Source: Pseudomonas kairouanensis
Lineage (GTDB): Bacteria > Pseudomonadota > Gammaproteobacteria > Pseudomonadales > Pseudomonadaceae
Length of the DNA: 64,000 nt
Reading direction: 5' to 3'
NCBI RefSeq assembly: GCF_004682055.1
Contig: NZ_QUZU01000021.1
Location: forward strand, 1 to 64,000
A model generated the notes under the pieces. That model did no database searches, was not told the DNA's origin, and saw only the letters and a program-made list of their open reading frames with translations. Shown here one piece after another: positions 15,962-23,917 of the stretch. The position numbers were made by a program, and so were the translations under genes. Within the stretch, counting starts at the first letter, position 1. The number at the start of each line of letters is the position of its first letter.

Positions 15962-17162
15962 ACTCATTTGCGTACAAGCGCTCTCCAGCCTTTCACTATG
16001 GCTTGATATATTTTTGATCTTCACGGTACCCGTATACCTATGGCATGCATCTCCTTCACAGATGGCTTTATTGGCCTTTTGCTTAGGCGTTCCAATGTTG
16101 TTTCTAGGGCCTATCGTAGGAGCGCTAATAGATCGGCACGACGTTAGAAAAACACTAGCATTTGGCGCCTTAATTCGCGTTTCATCTACTGCAGCGCTCG
16201 CAATTTCTCCGGACCTTCAGTTTTTTTTATTCTTTGTTATTTTGAAAGGCGTATCGAATTTATTTTACTCCCCCTCGATAACCATTGTGGTTCGACAATT
16301 AATTATGGCTGAGGATCGGAAAGCTTTTTTCAGCTATGTCAGCCTATATGATCAATCCGCAAAAATTTTCGCGCCGTTGCTTGCCGGAACTCTAACAGCG
16401 ATATTATCACCTAAGGCGTTATTTTTTTTATCAGCCGCAGCAGTTCTTTTTACTCTTCCACTTCTAAGATCACTTTGCCTATCCATCCAGATGCCAATCA
16501 ATGACTCATACACAAGAATCCTTGAATTGTATCGCGACTTAACCAGAGGAATGTCTATATTTAATGCTTTACCCTTTCAACTGCGCATTGGCTTTTTGTA
16601 CTCCCTACTAACTTCGCTGGCGTTAGCAATTTACGATCCGCACTTAGCATCCTTTCTAGCTCATGAAGGTTTATCCCCGGTTATCTTTTCAACAATTGTC
16701 TCCGCAACTGCCGGGGGCGCTATATGTGCAGCACTGCTGACAAAATTTAAACTTGAGAATATTGATGAGATTCTTCTTCGATCAAATGCGTTAGTTATTT
16801 TCGCTATTGCATTAGCTCTGACTGCGGCATTAGCAGTCGTCAAAATACCAGGAAGAACCCCTCTCTATGCGGCAGTGTGGTTCATGAATGGATTCGGCTA
16901 TGAGATATTAATAATTTCCTCAAGTATAATTCTTCAACAGCTATGCCCTCCCGAGCATATCGGAAGGGTATCGATGTCTTTCAGAAGCATCCAAATTTTA
17001 TGCGTCATTGCAGGACCCTCTTTAGGAGCCGTGCTAATAGCTGCAAGCGGTCGCCCAGCACCTTTCATTGTGGCTGCTTGCATGGCATTTTTAACGGCGT
17101 CAATGTCAATTGCGATCTATTGTTACTCGAATAAAAAGCAAGAGCGCAAGCCCATAAATTAG
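15945..17162 (+). CDS. MFS transporter, likely exporter of the cassette product
   Basis: 405 residues with about 12 hydrophobic segments. MFS motif A is seen after TM2 as GPIVGALIDRHDVRKTL. The overall pattern resembles MFS_3/EntS-like exporters, which move small peptides and siderophores. Its ATG lies inside the end of the carbamoyltransferase gene (17-base overlap), so it belongs to the same operon. AT-rich with many TTA/ATA codons, like the rest of the island. It is the last gene before the convergent fda terminator. The substrate is inferred from context only. Confidence 0.82.
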   Translation: MKTPSKLICVQALSSLSLWLDIFLIFTVPVYLWHASPSQMALLAFCLGVPMLFLGPIVGALIDRHDVRKTLAFGALIRVSSTAALAISPDLQFFLFFVILKGVSNLFYSPSITIVVRQLIMAEDRKAFFSYVSLYDQSAKIFAPLLAGTLTAILSPKALFFLSAAAVLFTLPLLRSLCLSIQMPINDSYTRILELYRDLTRGMSIFNALPFQLRIGFLYSLLTSLALAIYDPHLASFLAHEGLSPVIFSTIVSATAGGAICAALLTKFKLENIDEILLRSNALVIFAIALALTAALAVVKIPGRTPLYAAVWFMNGFGYEILIISSSIILQQLCPPEHIGRVSMSFRSIQILCVIAGPSLGAVLIAASGRPAPFIVAACMAFLTASMSIAIYCYSNKKQERKPIN

Positions 17163-17230
17163 TGCAGCTGCTGGAAAAATCAGAATCATTGGTCACTAAG
17201 AAAAACGCCTTCCAATCAAATTCTAGCCAC

Positions 17231-17261
17231 AAAAAAGCCCGCATCACTGCGGGCTTCTTTT
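17231..17261. terminator. fda terminator (also usable by the convergent MFS gene)
   Basis: AAAAAAGCCCGC, ATCACT, GCGGGCTTCTTTT: a GC stem with A-tract on one side and T-tract on the other, so it can work in both directions. Confidence 0.85.
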
Positions 17262-17275
17262 AAACGCTTGAGGAC

Positions 17276-18340
17276 TTAGTTGACCTTAGCGTTCAACTCA
17301 CCTTTCAAATAACGCTGATACATCGCTTCCAACGAGATCGGCTTGATCTTCGAACCATTACCGGCAGTACCGAACGCTTCATAACGAGCAATACACACAT
17401 CACGCATGGCCGTCACGGTCGCGCCAAAGAACTTACGCGGGTCGAACTCGCTCGGGTTGGTGGCCATCAGGCGACGCATTGCACCGGTGGACGCCAGACG
17501 CAGGTCGGTGTCGATGTTGACCTTGCGCACGCCGTGCTTGATGCCTTCGACGATTTCTTCAACCGGTACGCCGTAGGTTTCTTTGATGTCGCCGCCGTGC
17601 TGGTTGATGATCGCCAGCCACTCTTGCGGTACCGAGGAAGAACCGTGCATCACCAGGTGGGTGTTGGGGATGCGTTTGTGGATTTCCTTGATGCGGTCGA
17701 TGGCCAGCACGTCGCCGGTAGGTGGCTTGGTGAACTTGTAGGCGCCGTGGCTGGTGCCGATGGCGATGGCCAGGGCGTCCACCTGGGTTTTTTTCACGAA
17801 GTCGGCGGCTTCTTCCGGGTCGGTCAGCATTTGGCTGTGATCCAGCACGCCTTCGGCGCCGATGCCGTCTTCTTCACCGGCCATGCCGGTTTCCAGGGAA
17901 CCCAGGCAGCCCAGCTCGCCTTCAACCGATACGCCGCAGGCGTGGGCCAGGGCGACGGTTTGTTGGGTCACACGTACGTTGTACTCGTAGTCGGTTGGGG
18001 TCTTGCCGTCTTCGCCCAGGGAGCCGTCCATCATCACCGAGCTGAAGCCCAGTTGGATGGAGCGCTGGCACACGTCAGGGCTGGTGCCGTGGTCCTGGTG
18101 CATGCACACCGGGATGTGCGGGAATTCTTCGATTGCCGCGAGGATCAGGTGACGCAGGAACGGGGCGCCGGCGTATTTGCGGGCACCGGCCGAAGCCTGG
18201 ACGATCACGGGGGAGTCGGTCTTGTCAGCGGCTTCCATGATGGCGCGCATCTGCTCAAGGTTGTTGACGTTAAAGGCTGGGACGCCGTAGCCGAACTCGG
18301 CTGCGTGGTCCAGCATTTGACGCATGCTGATAAGTGCCAT
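17276..18340 (-). CDS. fda: Class II fructose-bisphosphate aldolase
   Basis: 354 residues. Zn-dependent aldolase interconverting fructose-1,6-bisphosphate with DHAP and glyceraldehyde-3-phosphate. Metal and substrate motifs are visible: VCMHQDHGTSP (Zn His), LGEDGKTPTDYEYNV, VEGELGCLGSLET, GTSHGAYKF (Zn His) and LVMHGSSSVP (Zn His), then KVNIDTDLR. Reads on the minus strand as part of the tkt-epd-pgk-fda group, with two small lipoprotein genes between pgk and fda. Its 3' end is duplicated at 12467-12632. Confidence 0.96.
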   Translation of the reverse strand: MALISMRQMLDHAAEFGYGVPAFNVNNLEQMRAIMEAADKTDSPVIVQASAGARKYAGAPFLRHLILAAIEEFPHIPVCMHQDHGTSPDVCQRSIQLGFSSVMMDGSLGEDGKTPTDYEYNVRVTQQTVALAHACGVSVEGELGCLGSLETGMAGEEDGIGAEGVLDHSQMLTDPEEAADFVKKTQVDALAIAIGTSHGAYKFTKPPTGDVLAIDRIKEIHKRIPNTHLVMHGSSSVPQEWLAIINQHGGDIKETYGVPVEEIVEGIKHGVRKVNIDTDLRLASTGAMRRLMATNPSEFDPRKFFGATVTAMRDVCIARYEAFGTAGNGSKIKPISLEAMYQRYLKGELNAKVN

Positions 18341-18498
18341 TGTGTTGTCTCTCCCGGTCGAGGGTCGTTAATCGTGCAAGCCTGCCGTAGCGGCGGCTGC
18401 TATTCAAGTTATTGCCGGTCAGGCTTTAATACCTGGCCTGCTGAATCGTTATTGCAGCGTCCGGCTCGCAACTGATGTCACTTTGGAACCGGATTTAC

Positions 18499-18588
18499 TG
18501 TGGGAGGGGGCTTGCTCCCGATGACAGTGGATCAGCCAGCACACAGGTGTCTGACAAACCGCTATCGGGAGCAAGCCCCCTCCCTCAT
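18499..18588. repeat. REP doublet (GGGGGCTTGCTCCCGAT class), one arm degenerate
   Basis: TGTGGGAGGGGGCTTGCTCC and its complement; the right arm ends CTCCCTCA where other copies have CTCCCACA. Between fda and the MliC gene. Confidence 0.88.
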
Positions 18589-18621
18589 TTGGATCTCATC
18601 TCGCTTGAGATCGTGTTCTTT

Positions 18622-18957
18622 CTATTGGGCTTTGCAGCCGCGGCCGATCAAATCATCGGTGGCCACCCAGTAAACCAGGCCTTCCTCACCTTTTGTGTGA
18701 AACGCCAATTGGTCGTTGGCGTACAGCACACCCGAGGCGGCGACATCCTGTTTAAGGCGATACACCTGGTCGGAGCCGCCGAGGCGCACATCCACCTCAG
18801 ATTTAGCCTGGTTGGCAAAGCGCCAGTTGACCTCGGCCTTGCTGTCGCAGGTCCAGGTGGTCCAAGTGTCCGCAGGCGCGGCCTTGCTGCTGAACATGTC
18901 CATGCTGCTGCAACCGGCCAACAGGGCCAGGGCTGCCAGGGCGAAAACGCCTTTCAT
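18622..18957 (-). CDS. MliC-family lipoprotein (C-type lysozyme inhibitor)
   Basis: 111 residues. Lipoprotein signal peptide MKGVFALAALALLAGC with the lipobox Cys at position 16, so expected in the outer-membrane inner or outer leaflet. The mature part carries the MliC pattern: WTCDSKAEVNWRF, then VDVRLGGSDQVYRLKQ and FHTKGEEGLVYW. MliC proteins bind and inhibit C-type lysozyme. The open frame extends to 19443, but only the ATG at 18957 starts a lipoprotein signal. A disulfide with the C-terminal Cys (GRGCKAQ) is likely. Confidence 0.85.
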   Translation of the reverse strand: MKGVFALAALALLAGCSSMDMFSSKAAPADTWTTWTCDSKAEVNWRFANQAKSEVDVRLGGSDQVYRLKQDVAASGVLYANDQLAFHTKGEEGLVYWVATDDLIGRGCKAQ

Positions 18958-19004
18958 TGCCAATCCTCGTGAGGCGACCCACGGCCGCCAGTTGATCAGA
19001 CCCG

Positions 19005-19235
19005 TCAAGGACAACCCTGTTCCTGACCGTTGGGCGCTGAGTCGTATTTCTCCAGCCGTTCGTTGCCGATGCGCTTGTTGATCACCGGCATGGTCTCGGC
19101 TTGCCAGTCGGCCTGGTAGCAGCTTTTTTTCAGCGGCGCAGCGGTCGGTTTCCCAGCCTCCGGCGCCGTATTGGGCGTGCTGCCGCAGCCGGCCAGCAGG
19201 CCCGCTGCGATCACCAGTGCCAACGACTTGATCAT
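19005..19235 (-). CDS. Small hypothetical lipoprotein
   Basis: 76 residues. Starts MIKSLALVIAAGLLAGCGS with a clear lipobox (LAGC), preceded by AAAAGGAG 8 bases before the ATG at 19235. The mature part is short and hydrophilic with two Cys (KKSCYQADW, EQGCP) that may pair. The frame also has an ATG at 19259 without such a site. Located 29 bases after pgk on the same strand, so probably in its operon. I do not recognise the family. Confidence 0.75.
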   Translation of the reverse strand: MIKSLALVIAAGLLAGCGSTPNTAPEAGKPTAAPLKKSCYQADWQAETMPVINKRIGNERLEKYDSAPNGQEQGCP

Positions 19236-19264
19236 GGGAATACTCCTTTTCCGGATCACGCGCC

Positions 19265-20428
19265 TTAGCCTTTGGCTCGGGTTTCCAGCACTTCCACGGC
19301 TGGCAACACTTTGCCTTCGACGAATTCGAGGAACGCGCCACCACCGGTAGAAATGTAGGAGATCTGGTCAGCAACGCCATATTTATCGATGGCGGCCAGA
19401 GTGTCGCCGCCACCAGCAATGGAGAAGGCCGAGCTTTCAGCAATAGCCTTGGCCAGCACTTTGGTGCCGTTGCCGAACTGATCGAACTCGAACACGCCGA
19501 CCGGGCCGTTCCACAGGATGGTCTGGGAGGCTTTCAGCAGTTCGGCGAAGTTGGCTGCAGTTTGCGGGCCAATGTCCAGGATCATGTCGTCGTCGGCCAC
19601 GTCAGCGATCAGCTTGACGGTGGCTTCGGCGCTCTCGGCGAATTCCTTGGCAACCACTACGTCAACCGGCAATGGCACGCTGACTTTGGCAGCGATGGCA
19701 CGGGCGGTGTCCAGCAGGTCCGGCTCGTAGAGGGACTTGCCCACCGGGTGACCGGCTGCGGCCAAGAAGGTGTTGGCGATGCCGCCGCCGACGATCAGTT
19801 GGTTGCAGATCTGACTCAGGCTGTTGAGTACATCCAGCTTGGTCGAAACCTTGGAACCAGCAACGATAGCGGCCATCGGCTGGGCCGGAGCGCCCAGGGC
19901 CTTGCCCAGTGCATCCAGTTCAGCGGCCAGCAGTGGGCCGGCAGCGGCGACCTTGGCGAACTTGGCCACGCCGTGGGTGGAACCTTCGGCGCGGTGGGCG
20001 GTGCCGAATGCGTCCATCACGAACACGTCGCACAGCGCGGCGTATTGCTGGGCCAGTTCGTCACTGTTCTTTTTCTCGCCTTTGTTGAAGCGCACGTTTT
20101 CGAACAGCACGATATCGCCGGCCTTTACGTCAACGCCAGCCAGGTAGTCAGCCACCAGCGGCACGTCGCGGCCCAAGGCTTTGCTGAGGTAATCGGCCAC
20201 CGGCTTGAGGCTGTTTTCGGCGGAGAACTCACCTTCGGTCGGGCGACCCAAGTGGGAGCAGACCATCACGGCCGCGCCTTTTTCCAGGGCCAGCTTGATG
20301 GTCGGCAGCGAGGCCAGGATTCGCGCATCGCTGGTGACAACACCGTCCTTGACTGGGACGTTGAGGTCTTCGCGGATCAGTACGCGCTTACCTTGCAGAT
20401 CGAGGTCGGTCATCTTCAACACGGTCAT
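19265..20428 (-). CDS. pgk: Phosphoglycerate kinase
   Basis: 387 residues. Converts 1,3-bisphosphoglycerate plus ADP to 3-phosphoglycerate plus ATP. N-terminal substrate-binding motif IREDLNVPVKDG, then MVCSHLGRP, the hinge region, GGGIANTFLAA, and the nucleotide-binding loop IAGGGDTLAAIDKYG. Length is standard for the bacterial enzyme. It lies 17 bases downstream of epd, indicating one transcript. Confidence 0.97.
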   Translation of the reverse strand: MTVLKMTDLDLQGKRVLIREDLNVPVKDGVVTSDARILASLPTIKLALEKGAAVMVCSHLGRPTEGEFSAENSLKPVADYLSKALGRDVPLVADYLAGVDVKAGDIVLFENVRFNKGEKKNSDELAQQYAALCDVFVMDAFGTAHRAEGSTHGVAKFAKVAAAGPLLAAELDALGKALGAPAQPMAAIVAGSKVSTKLDVLNSLSQICNQLIVGGGIANTFLAAAGHPVGKSLYEPDLLDTARAIAAKVSVPLPVDVVVAKEFAESAEATVKLIADVADDDMILDIGPQTAANFAELLKASQTILWNGPVGVFEFDQFGNGTKVLAKAIAESSAFSIAGGGDTLAAIDKYGVADQISYISTGGGAFLEFVEGKVLPAVEVLETRAKG

Positions 20429-20445
20429 GGGTCGCAGTTCCTGAA

Positions 20446-21501
20446 TTACTGTTGAGGTTGTTTAGAGGCGATGTGCAGATAATGTTCCGCAACATCCAGC
20501 ATGCGGTTGGCAAAACCCCATTCGTTGTCGAACCAGGCCAGGATGTTCACCAGCCGTGGGCCGGAAACGCGGGTCTGGCTGGCATCGACAATCGCCGAAT
20601 GCGGGTCATGATTGAAATCACAACTGGCGTGGGGCAACTCGGTGTAAGCCAGCAAACCTTTGAGCGGCCCGCTGGTGGCGGCGTCGCGCAAAATCCGGTT
20701 GACCTCCACCGCATCGGTGTCGCTGACGGTTTGCATGGTGATGTCCAGGCAAGACACGTTCACCGTCGGTACCCGTACGGCTTTGGCCTGGATTCGCCCG
20801 GCAAGTTCCGGCAGCAGTCGCTCGATACCGCGCGCCAAGCCTGTGGACACCGGAATCACGGACTGAAACGCCGAGCGTGTACGGCGCAGGTCTTCGTGAT
20901 GGTAGGCATCGATCACCGGCTGATCGTTCATCGCCGAGTGGATGGTGGTGATCGACACGTAATCCAGGCCAATCGCCTGATCCAGCAGGCGCAACAGCGG
21001 CACGCTGCAGTTGGTGGTGCAGGAGGCGTTGGACACCAGCAACTCAGCACCGGTCAGGCAATCCTGGTTGATGCCGTAGACGATGGTGGCGTCCACATCC
21101 GCCTCGCTGGCCATCGGCTGGGAAAACAGCACACGCGGCGCGCCGGCGTCGAGGAAACGCTGGCCATCGGCACGGGTGTGATAGACACCGGAACATTCCA
21201 ACACCAGGTCAACGCCCAGTGCCTTCCAGTCGATGCCTTCGGGGGTGGCACTGCGCAACACCTGCACGCAGTTGCCATTAATATGCAGACAGTCGTCTTC
21301 GACCCGCACTTCGCCAGGGAACCGGCCGTGGGTGGAGTCAAAGCGTGTCAGGTATTCAATGCTGGCCATGTCGGCCAGATCGTTGATCGCAACAATTTCA
21401 AACCCGGCTGCCGCCCCTCGCTCGAACAGAGCACGCAAGACGCAACGACCAATGCGGCCGTAGCCGTTGAGTGCAACTTTGTAGGGACGCGGTTGGGGCA
21501 T
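20446..21501 (-). CDS. epd: D-erythrose-4-phosphate dehydrogenase
   Basis: 351 residues of the GAPDH superfamily. NAD-binding start VALNGYGRIGRCVLRAL, catalytic loop SNASCTTNC with the nucleophilic Cys, and C-terminal WFDNEWGFANRMLD. The divergent catalytic-domain sequence and the position between tkt and pgk indicate Epd, which feeds pyridoxal phosphate synthesis, rather than glycolytic GAPDH. The frame continues upstream through the REP element to 21588 (it would read SKCGSGLARESG, the translated repeat), so the ATG at 21501 is the true start. Confidence 0.9.
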   Translation of the reverse strand: MPQPRPYKVALNGYGRIGRCVLRALFERGAAAGFEIVAINDLADMASIEYLTRFDSTHGRFPGEVRVEDDCLHINGNCVQVLRSATPEGIDWKALGVDLVLECSGVYHTRADGQRFLDAGAPRVLFSQPMASEADVDATIVYGINQDCLTGAELLVSNASCTTNCSVPLLRLLDQAIGLDYVSITTIHSAMNDQPVIDAYHHEDLRRTRSAFQSVIPVSTGLARGIERLLPELAGRIQAKAVRVPTVNVSCLDITMQTVSDTDAVEVNRILRDAATSGPLKGLLAYTELPHASCDFNHDPHSAIVDASQTRVSGPRLVNILAWFDNEWGFANRMLDVAEHYLHIASKQPQQ

Positions 21502-21546
21502 GGGGTTCTCGATTACCTTGGGTAATGGGGTGGCTGTTAGACCGCT

Positions 21547-21629
21547 TTCGCGAGCAAGCCCGCTCCCACATTTTGACCGCATTCTCATGCTGGAACTCGG
21601 TCAAGTGTGGGAGCGGGCTTGCTCGCGAA
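21547..21629. repeat. REP doublet, inverted orientation
   Basis: TTCGCGAGCAAGCCCGCTCC first, complement second, between tkt and epd on the minus strand. The repeat inside this otherwise continuous gene group may uncouple epd from tkt. Confidence 0.88.
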
Positions 21630-21660
21630 GGCGTCAGTACAGCCACCCCAATTTACAGCC

Positions 21661-23658
21661 TTAGTCTTCCAGCAGCTCTTGCGCCTGACCCAGGATGTTG
21701 TCCAGGGTGAAGCCGAACTCTTCGAACAACGCTGGCGCCGGCGCCGACTCACCGTAGGTGGTCATGCCGATTACGCGACCTTCCAGGCCCACGTACTTGT
21801 ACCAGTAGTCGGCGTGTGCCGCTTCGATGGCGATACGCGCGCTGACCTGCAACGGCAACACCGATTGCTTGTAGCCGGCGTCCTGGGCTTCGAACACGCT
21901 GGTGCACGGGATGGAAACCACACGAACCTTGCGGCCTTGCTCGGTCAGCTTCTCGTACGCCTGAACCGTCAGGCCCACTTCGGAACCGGTGGAGATCAGG
22001 ATCAGCTCCGGCTCGCCAGCGCAGTCCTTGAGCACATAACCGCCACGGGCGATGTCGGCGATCTGCGCGTCGGTACGCACCTGGTGTTGCAGGTTTTGAC
22101 GCGAGAAGATCAGCGCCGAAGGGCCGTCCTTACGCTCGATGGCGTGCTTCCAGGCCACGGCGGATTCCACCGCGTCGGCTGGACGCCAGGTGTCGAGGTT
22201 CGGCGTGGTACGCAGGCTGGTCAGTTGCTCGACCGGCTGGTGCGTCGGGCCGTCTTCGCCCAGGCCGATGGAGTCGTGGGTGTACACATGGATCACACGC
22301 TTCTTCATCAGCGCAGCCATGCGCACGGCGTTGCGGGCGTATTCCATGAACATCAGGAAGGTCGCGCCGTAAGGCACCAGGCCGCCGTGCAGGGACACGC
22401 CGTTCATGATGGCGCTCATGCCGAACTCACGTACGCCGTAGTACATGTAGTTGCCGCTGGCGTCTTCAGCCGACACGCCTTTGCAGCCTTTCCACAAGGT
22501 CAGGTTGGAACCGGCCAGGTCAGCCGAACCGCCGAGGATCTCCGGCAGCAGCGGGCCAAAGGCGTTCAGGGTGTTCTGGCTGGCTTTACGGCTGGCGATG
22601 GTCTCGCCCTTGGCCGCGACTTCGGCGATGTAGGCCGAGGCTTTTTCCGAGAAGTCGGCAGGCAGGTCACCGGCCAGGCGACGAACCAGCTCGTTGGCCA
22701 GCTCCGGGAATTCGGCGGAGTAGGCAGCAAAGCGCTGGTCCCACTCGGCTTCGGTCGCCAGGCCTTTTTCCTTGGCGTTCCACTCGGCAGCGATATCCGC
22801 CGGGATTTCGAACGGGCCGTGGTTCCACTTCAGCGCTTCACGGGTCAAGGCGATTTCCGCGTCACCCAGTGGGGCGCCGTGGCAGTCTTCTTTGCCTTGC
22901 TTGTTCGGCGAGCCGAAACCGATGGTGGTCTTGCAGCAGATCAGGGTCGGCTGCGCGCTCTTGCGGGCGGTGTCGATGGCGGTCTTGATCTCTTCCGGAT
23001 CGTGGCCGTCAACGTTGCGGATCACCTGCCAGTTGTAGGCTTCGAAGCGCTTAGGGGTGTCATCGGTGAACCAGCCTTCGACTTCGCCGTCGATGGAGAT
23101 ACCGTTGTCATCGTAGAAGGCGATCAGCTTGCCCAGGCCCAGGGTGCCGGCCAGGGAAGCGACTTCGTGGGAAATGCCTTCCATCATGCAGCCATCACCC
23201 AGGAACACGTAGGTATGGTGGTCGACGATGTCGTGGCCAGGGCGGTTGAACTGCGCGCCCAGGACTTTTTCAGCTAGCGCAAAGCCTACTGCGTTGGCCA
23301 GGCCCTGGCCCAGGGGACCGGTGGTGGTCTCGACGCCTGGGGTGTAGCCGAATTCCGGGTGGCCCGGGGTACGGCTGTGCAACTGACGGAAGCTTTTCAG
23401 GTCGTCGATGGTGACGTCGTAGCCGGTCAGGTGCAGCAGCGAATAGATCAGCATCGAGCCATGGCCGTTGGACAGCACAAAGCGGTCACGGTCGGCGAAC
23501 GATGGATTGCTTGGGTTGTGTTTCAGGTAGTCACGCCAAAGTACCTCGGCGATATCCGCCATGCCCATTGGGGCACCGGGATGGCCGCTGTTGGCTTTTT
23601 GCACGGCATCCATGCTGAGGGCACGAATGGCGTTGGCACGCTCACGACGGCTGGGCAT
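21661..23658 (-). CDS. tkt: Transketolase
   Basis: 665 residues. Thiamine-diphosphate enzyme of the pentose phosphate pathway moving two-carbon units between sugar phosphates. Visible: NSGHPGAPMGMADIAEVLW at the start, SNGHGSMLIYSLLHLTGY, the ThDP/metal motif VFLGDGCMMEG...YDDNGISIDG, HDSIGLGEDGPTHQPVEQL in the pyrimidine domain, and a standard C-terminal domain. The frame opens at 23844, but the ATG at 23658 (MPSRRERANA) is the conserved start. Divergent from the ArsR-methyltransferase gene. Confidence 0.97.
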   Translation of the reverse strand: MPSRRERANAIRALSMDAVQKANSGHPGAPMGMADIAEVLWRDYLKHNPSNPSFADRDRFVLSNGHGSMLIYSLLHLTGYDVTIDDLKSFRQLHSRTPGHPEFGYTPGVETTTGPLGQGLANAVGFALAEKVLGAQFNRPGHDIVDHHTYVFLGDGCMMEGISHEVASLAGTLGLGKLIAFYDDNGISIDGEVEGWFTDDTPKRFEAYNWQVIRNVDGHDPEEIKTAIDTARKSAQPTLICCKTTIGFGSPNKQGKEDCHGAPLGDAEIALTREALKWNHGPFEIPADIAAEWNAKEKGLATEAEWDQRFAAYSAEFPELANELVRRLAGDLPADFSEKASAYIAEVAAKGETIASRKASQNTLNAFGPLLPEILGGSADLAGSNLTLWKGCKGVSAEDASGNYMYYGVREFGMSAIMNGVSLHGGLVPYGATFLMFMEYARNAVRMAALMKKRVIHVYTHDSIGLGEDGPTHQPVEQLTSLRTTPNLDTWRPADAVESAVAWKHAIERKDGPSALIFSRQNLQHQVRTDAQIADIARGGYVLKDCAGEPELILISTGSEVGLTVQAYEKLTEQGRKVRVVSIPCTSVFEAQDAGYKQSVLPLQVSARIAIEAAHADYWYKYVGLEGRVIGMTTYGESAPAPALFEEFGFTLDNILGQAQELLED

Positions 23659-23853
23659 CGCTGATCTCCTGGGGTTTGCTGAAAAGAAACGGAAAAAAGG
23701 ACCGGCATTTTCCCTCAGCCACCGCCTGCGGGCAATGACAGATAGTGACTTGAAGGTGTTTTTCCTGCCCTTTGAGCGCCAATCCCTTGCAGAAATTGGC
23801 CGGCGCTTCGTCCAAAGGCTATAGCGGCTGCTTATAACCGCCACTTATCGATC

Positions 23854-23875
23854 AATATCAAAACTTTTTGATATT
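23854..23875. promoter_or_regulatory. 22-bp perfect palindrome, probable operator of the ArsR-methyltransferase
   Basis: AATATCAAAA, centre CT, then TTTTGATATT: perfect dyad 43 bases before the ArsR-methyltransferase start. A TATAAC hexamer at 23833-23838 could be its -10 box, which would put the dyad over the early transcript, a repressor position. It is also 196 bases upstream of the divergent tkt. ArsR-family repressors bind such AT-rich dyads; the SahR regulator of methionine-cycle genes is the nearest known parallel. Confidence 0.7.
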
Positions 23876-23917
23876 GCCCTTGCGGGGATTTGCACCCGTC
23901 TCTAGACTGCTGGCCTT

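Larger units (their letters stand above)
12633..17230. other. AT-rich genomic island carrying a peptide-modification cassette
   Basis: The block between the fda-end remnant and the real fda 3' end differs sharply in base use. Two 60-base lines I counted gave 48% and 27% GC, against 62% for a line inside metK. Codons such as ATA, AGA and TTA are frequent. It holds four genes on one strand and no integrase or transposase. The flanking duplication fits insertion at the fda 3' end, probably long ago given the decay of one copy. Confidence 0.75.

Noticed and set aside
20446..21588. N-terminal extension of epd to 21588
   Set aside because: The added residues (CGSGLARESGL) are a translation of the REP repeat; the same peptide appears wherever this REP is in frame.
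21607..23277. 556-codon open frame on the plus strand opposite tkt
   Set aside because: Shadow of tkt in GC-rich DNA. It is low-complexity, has no recognisable family, and tkt is certain.
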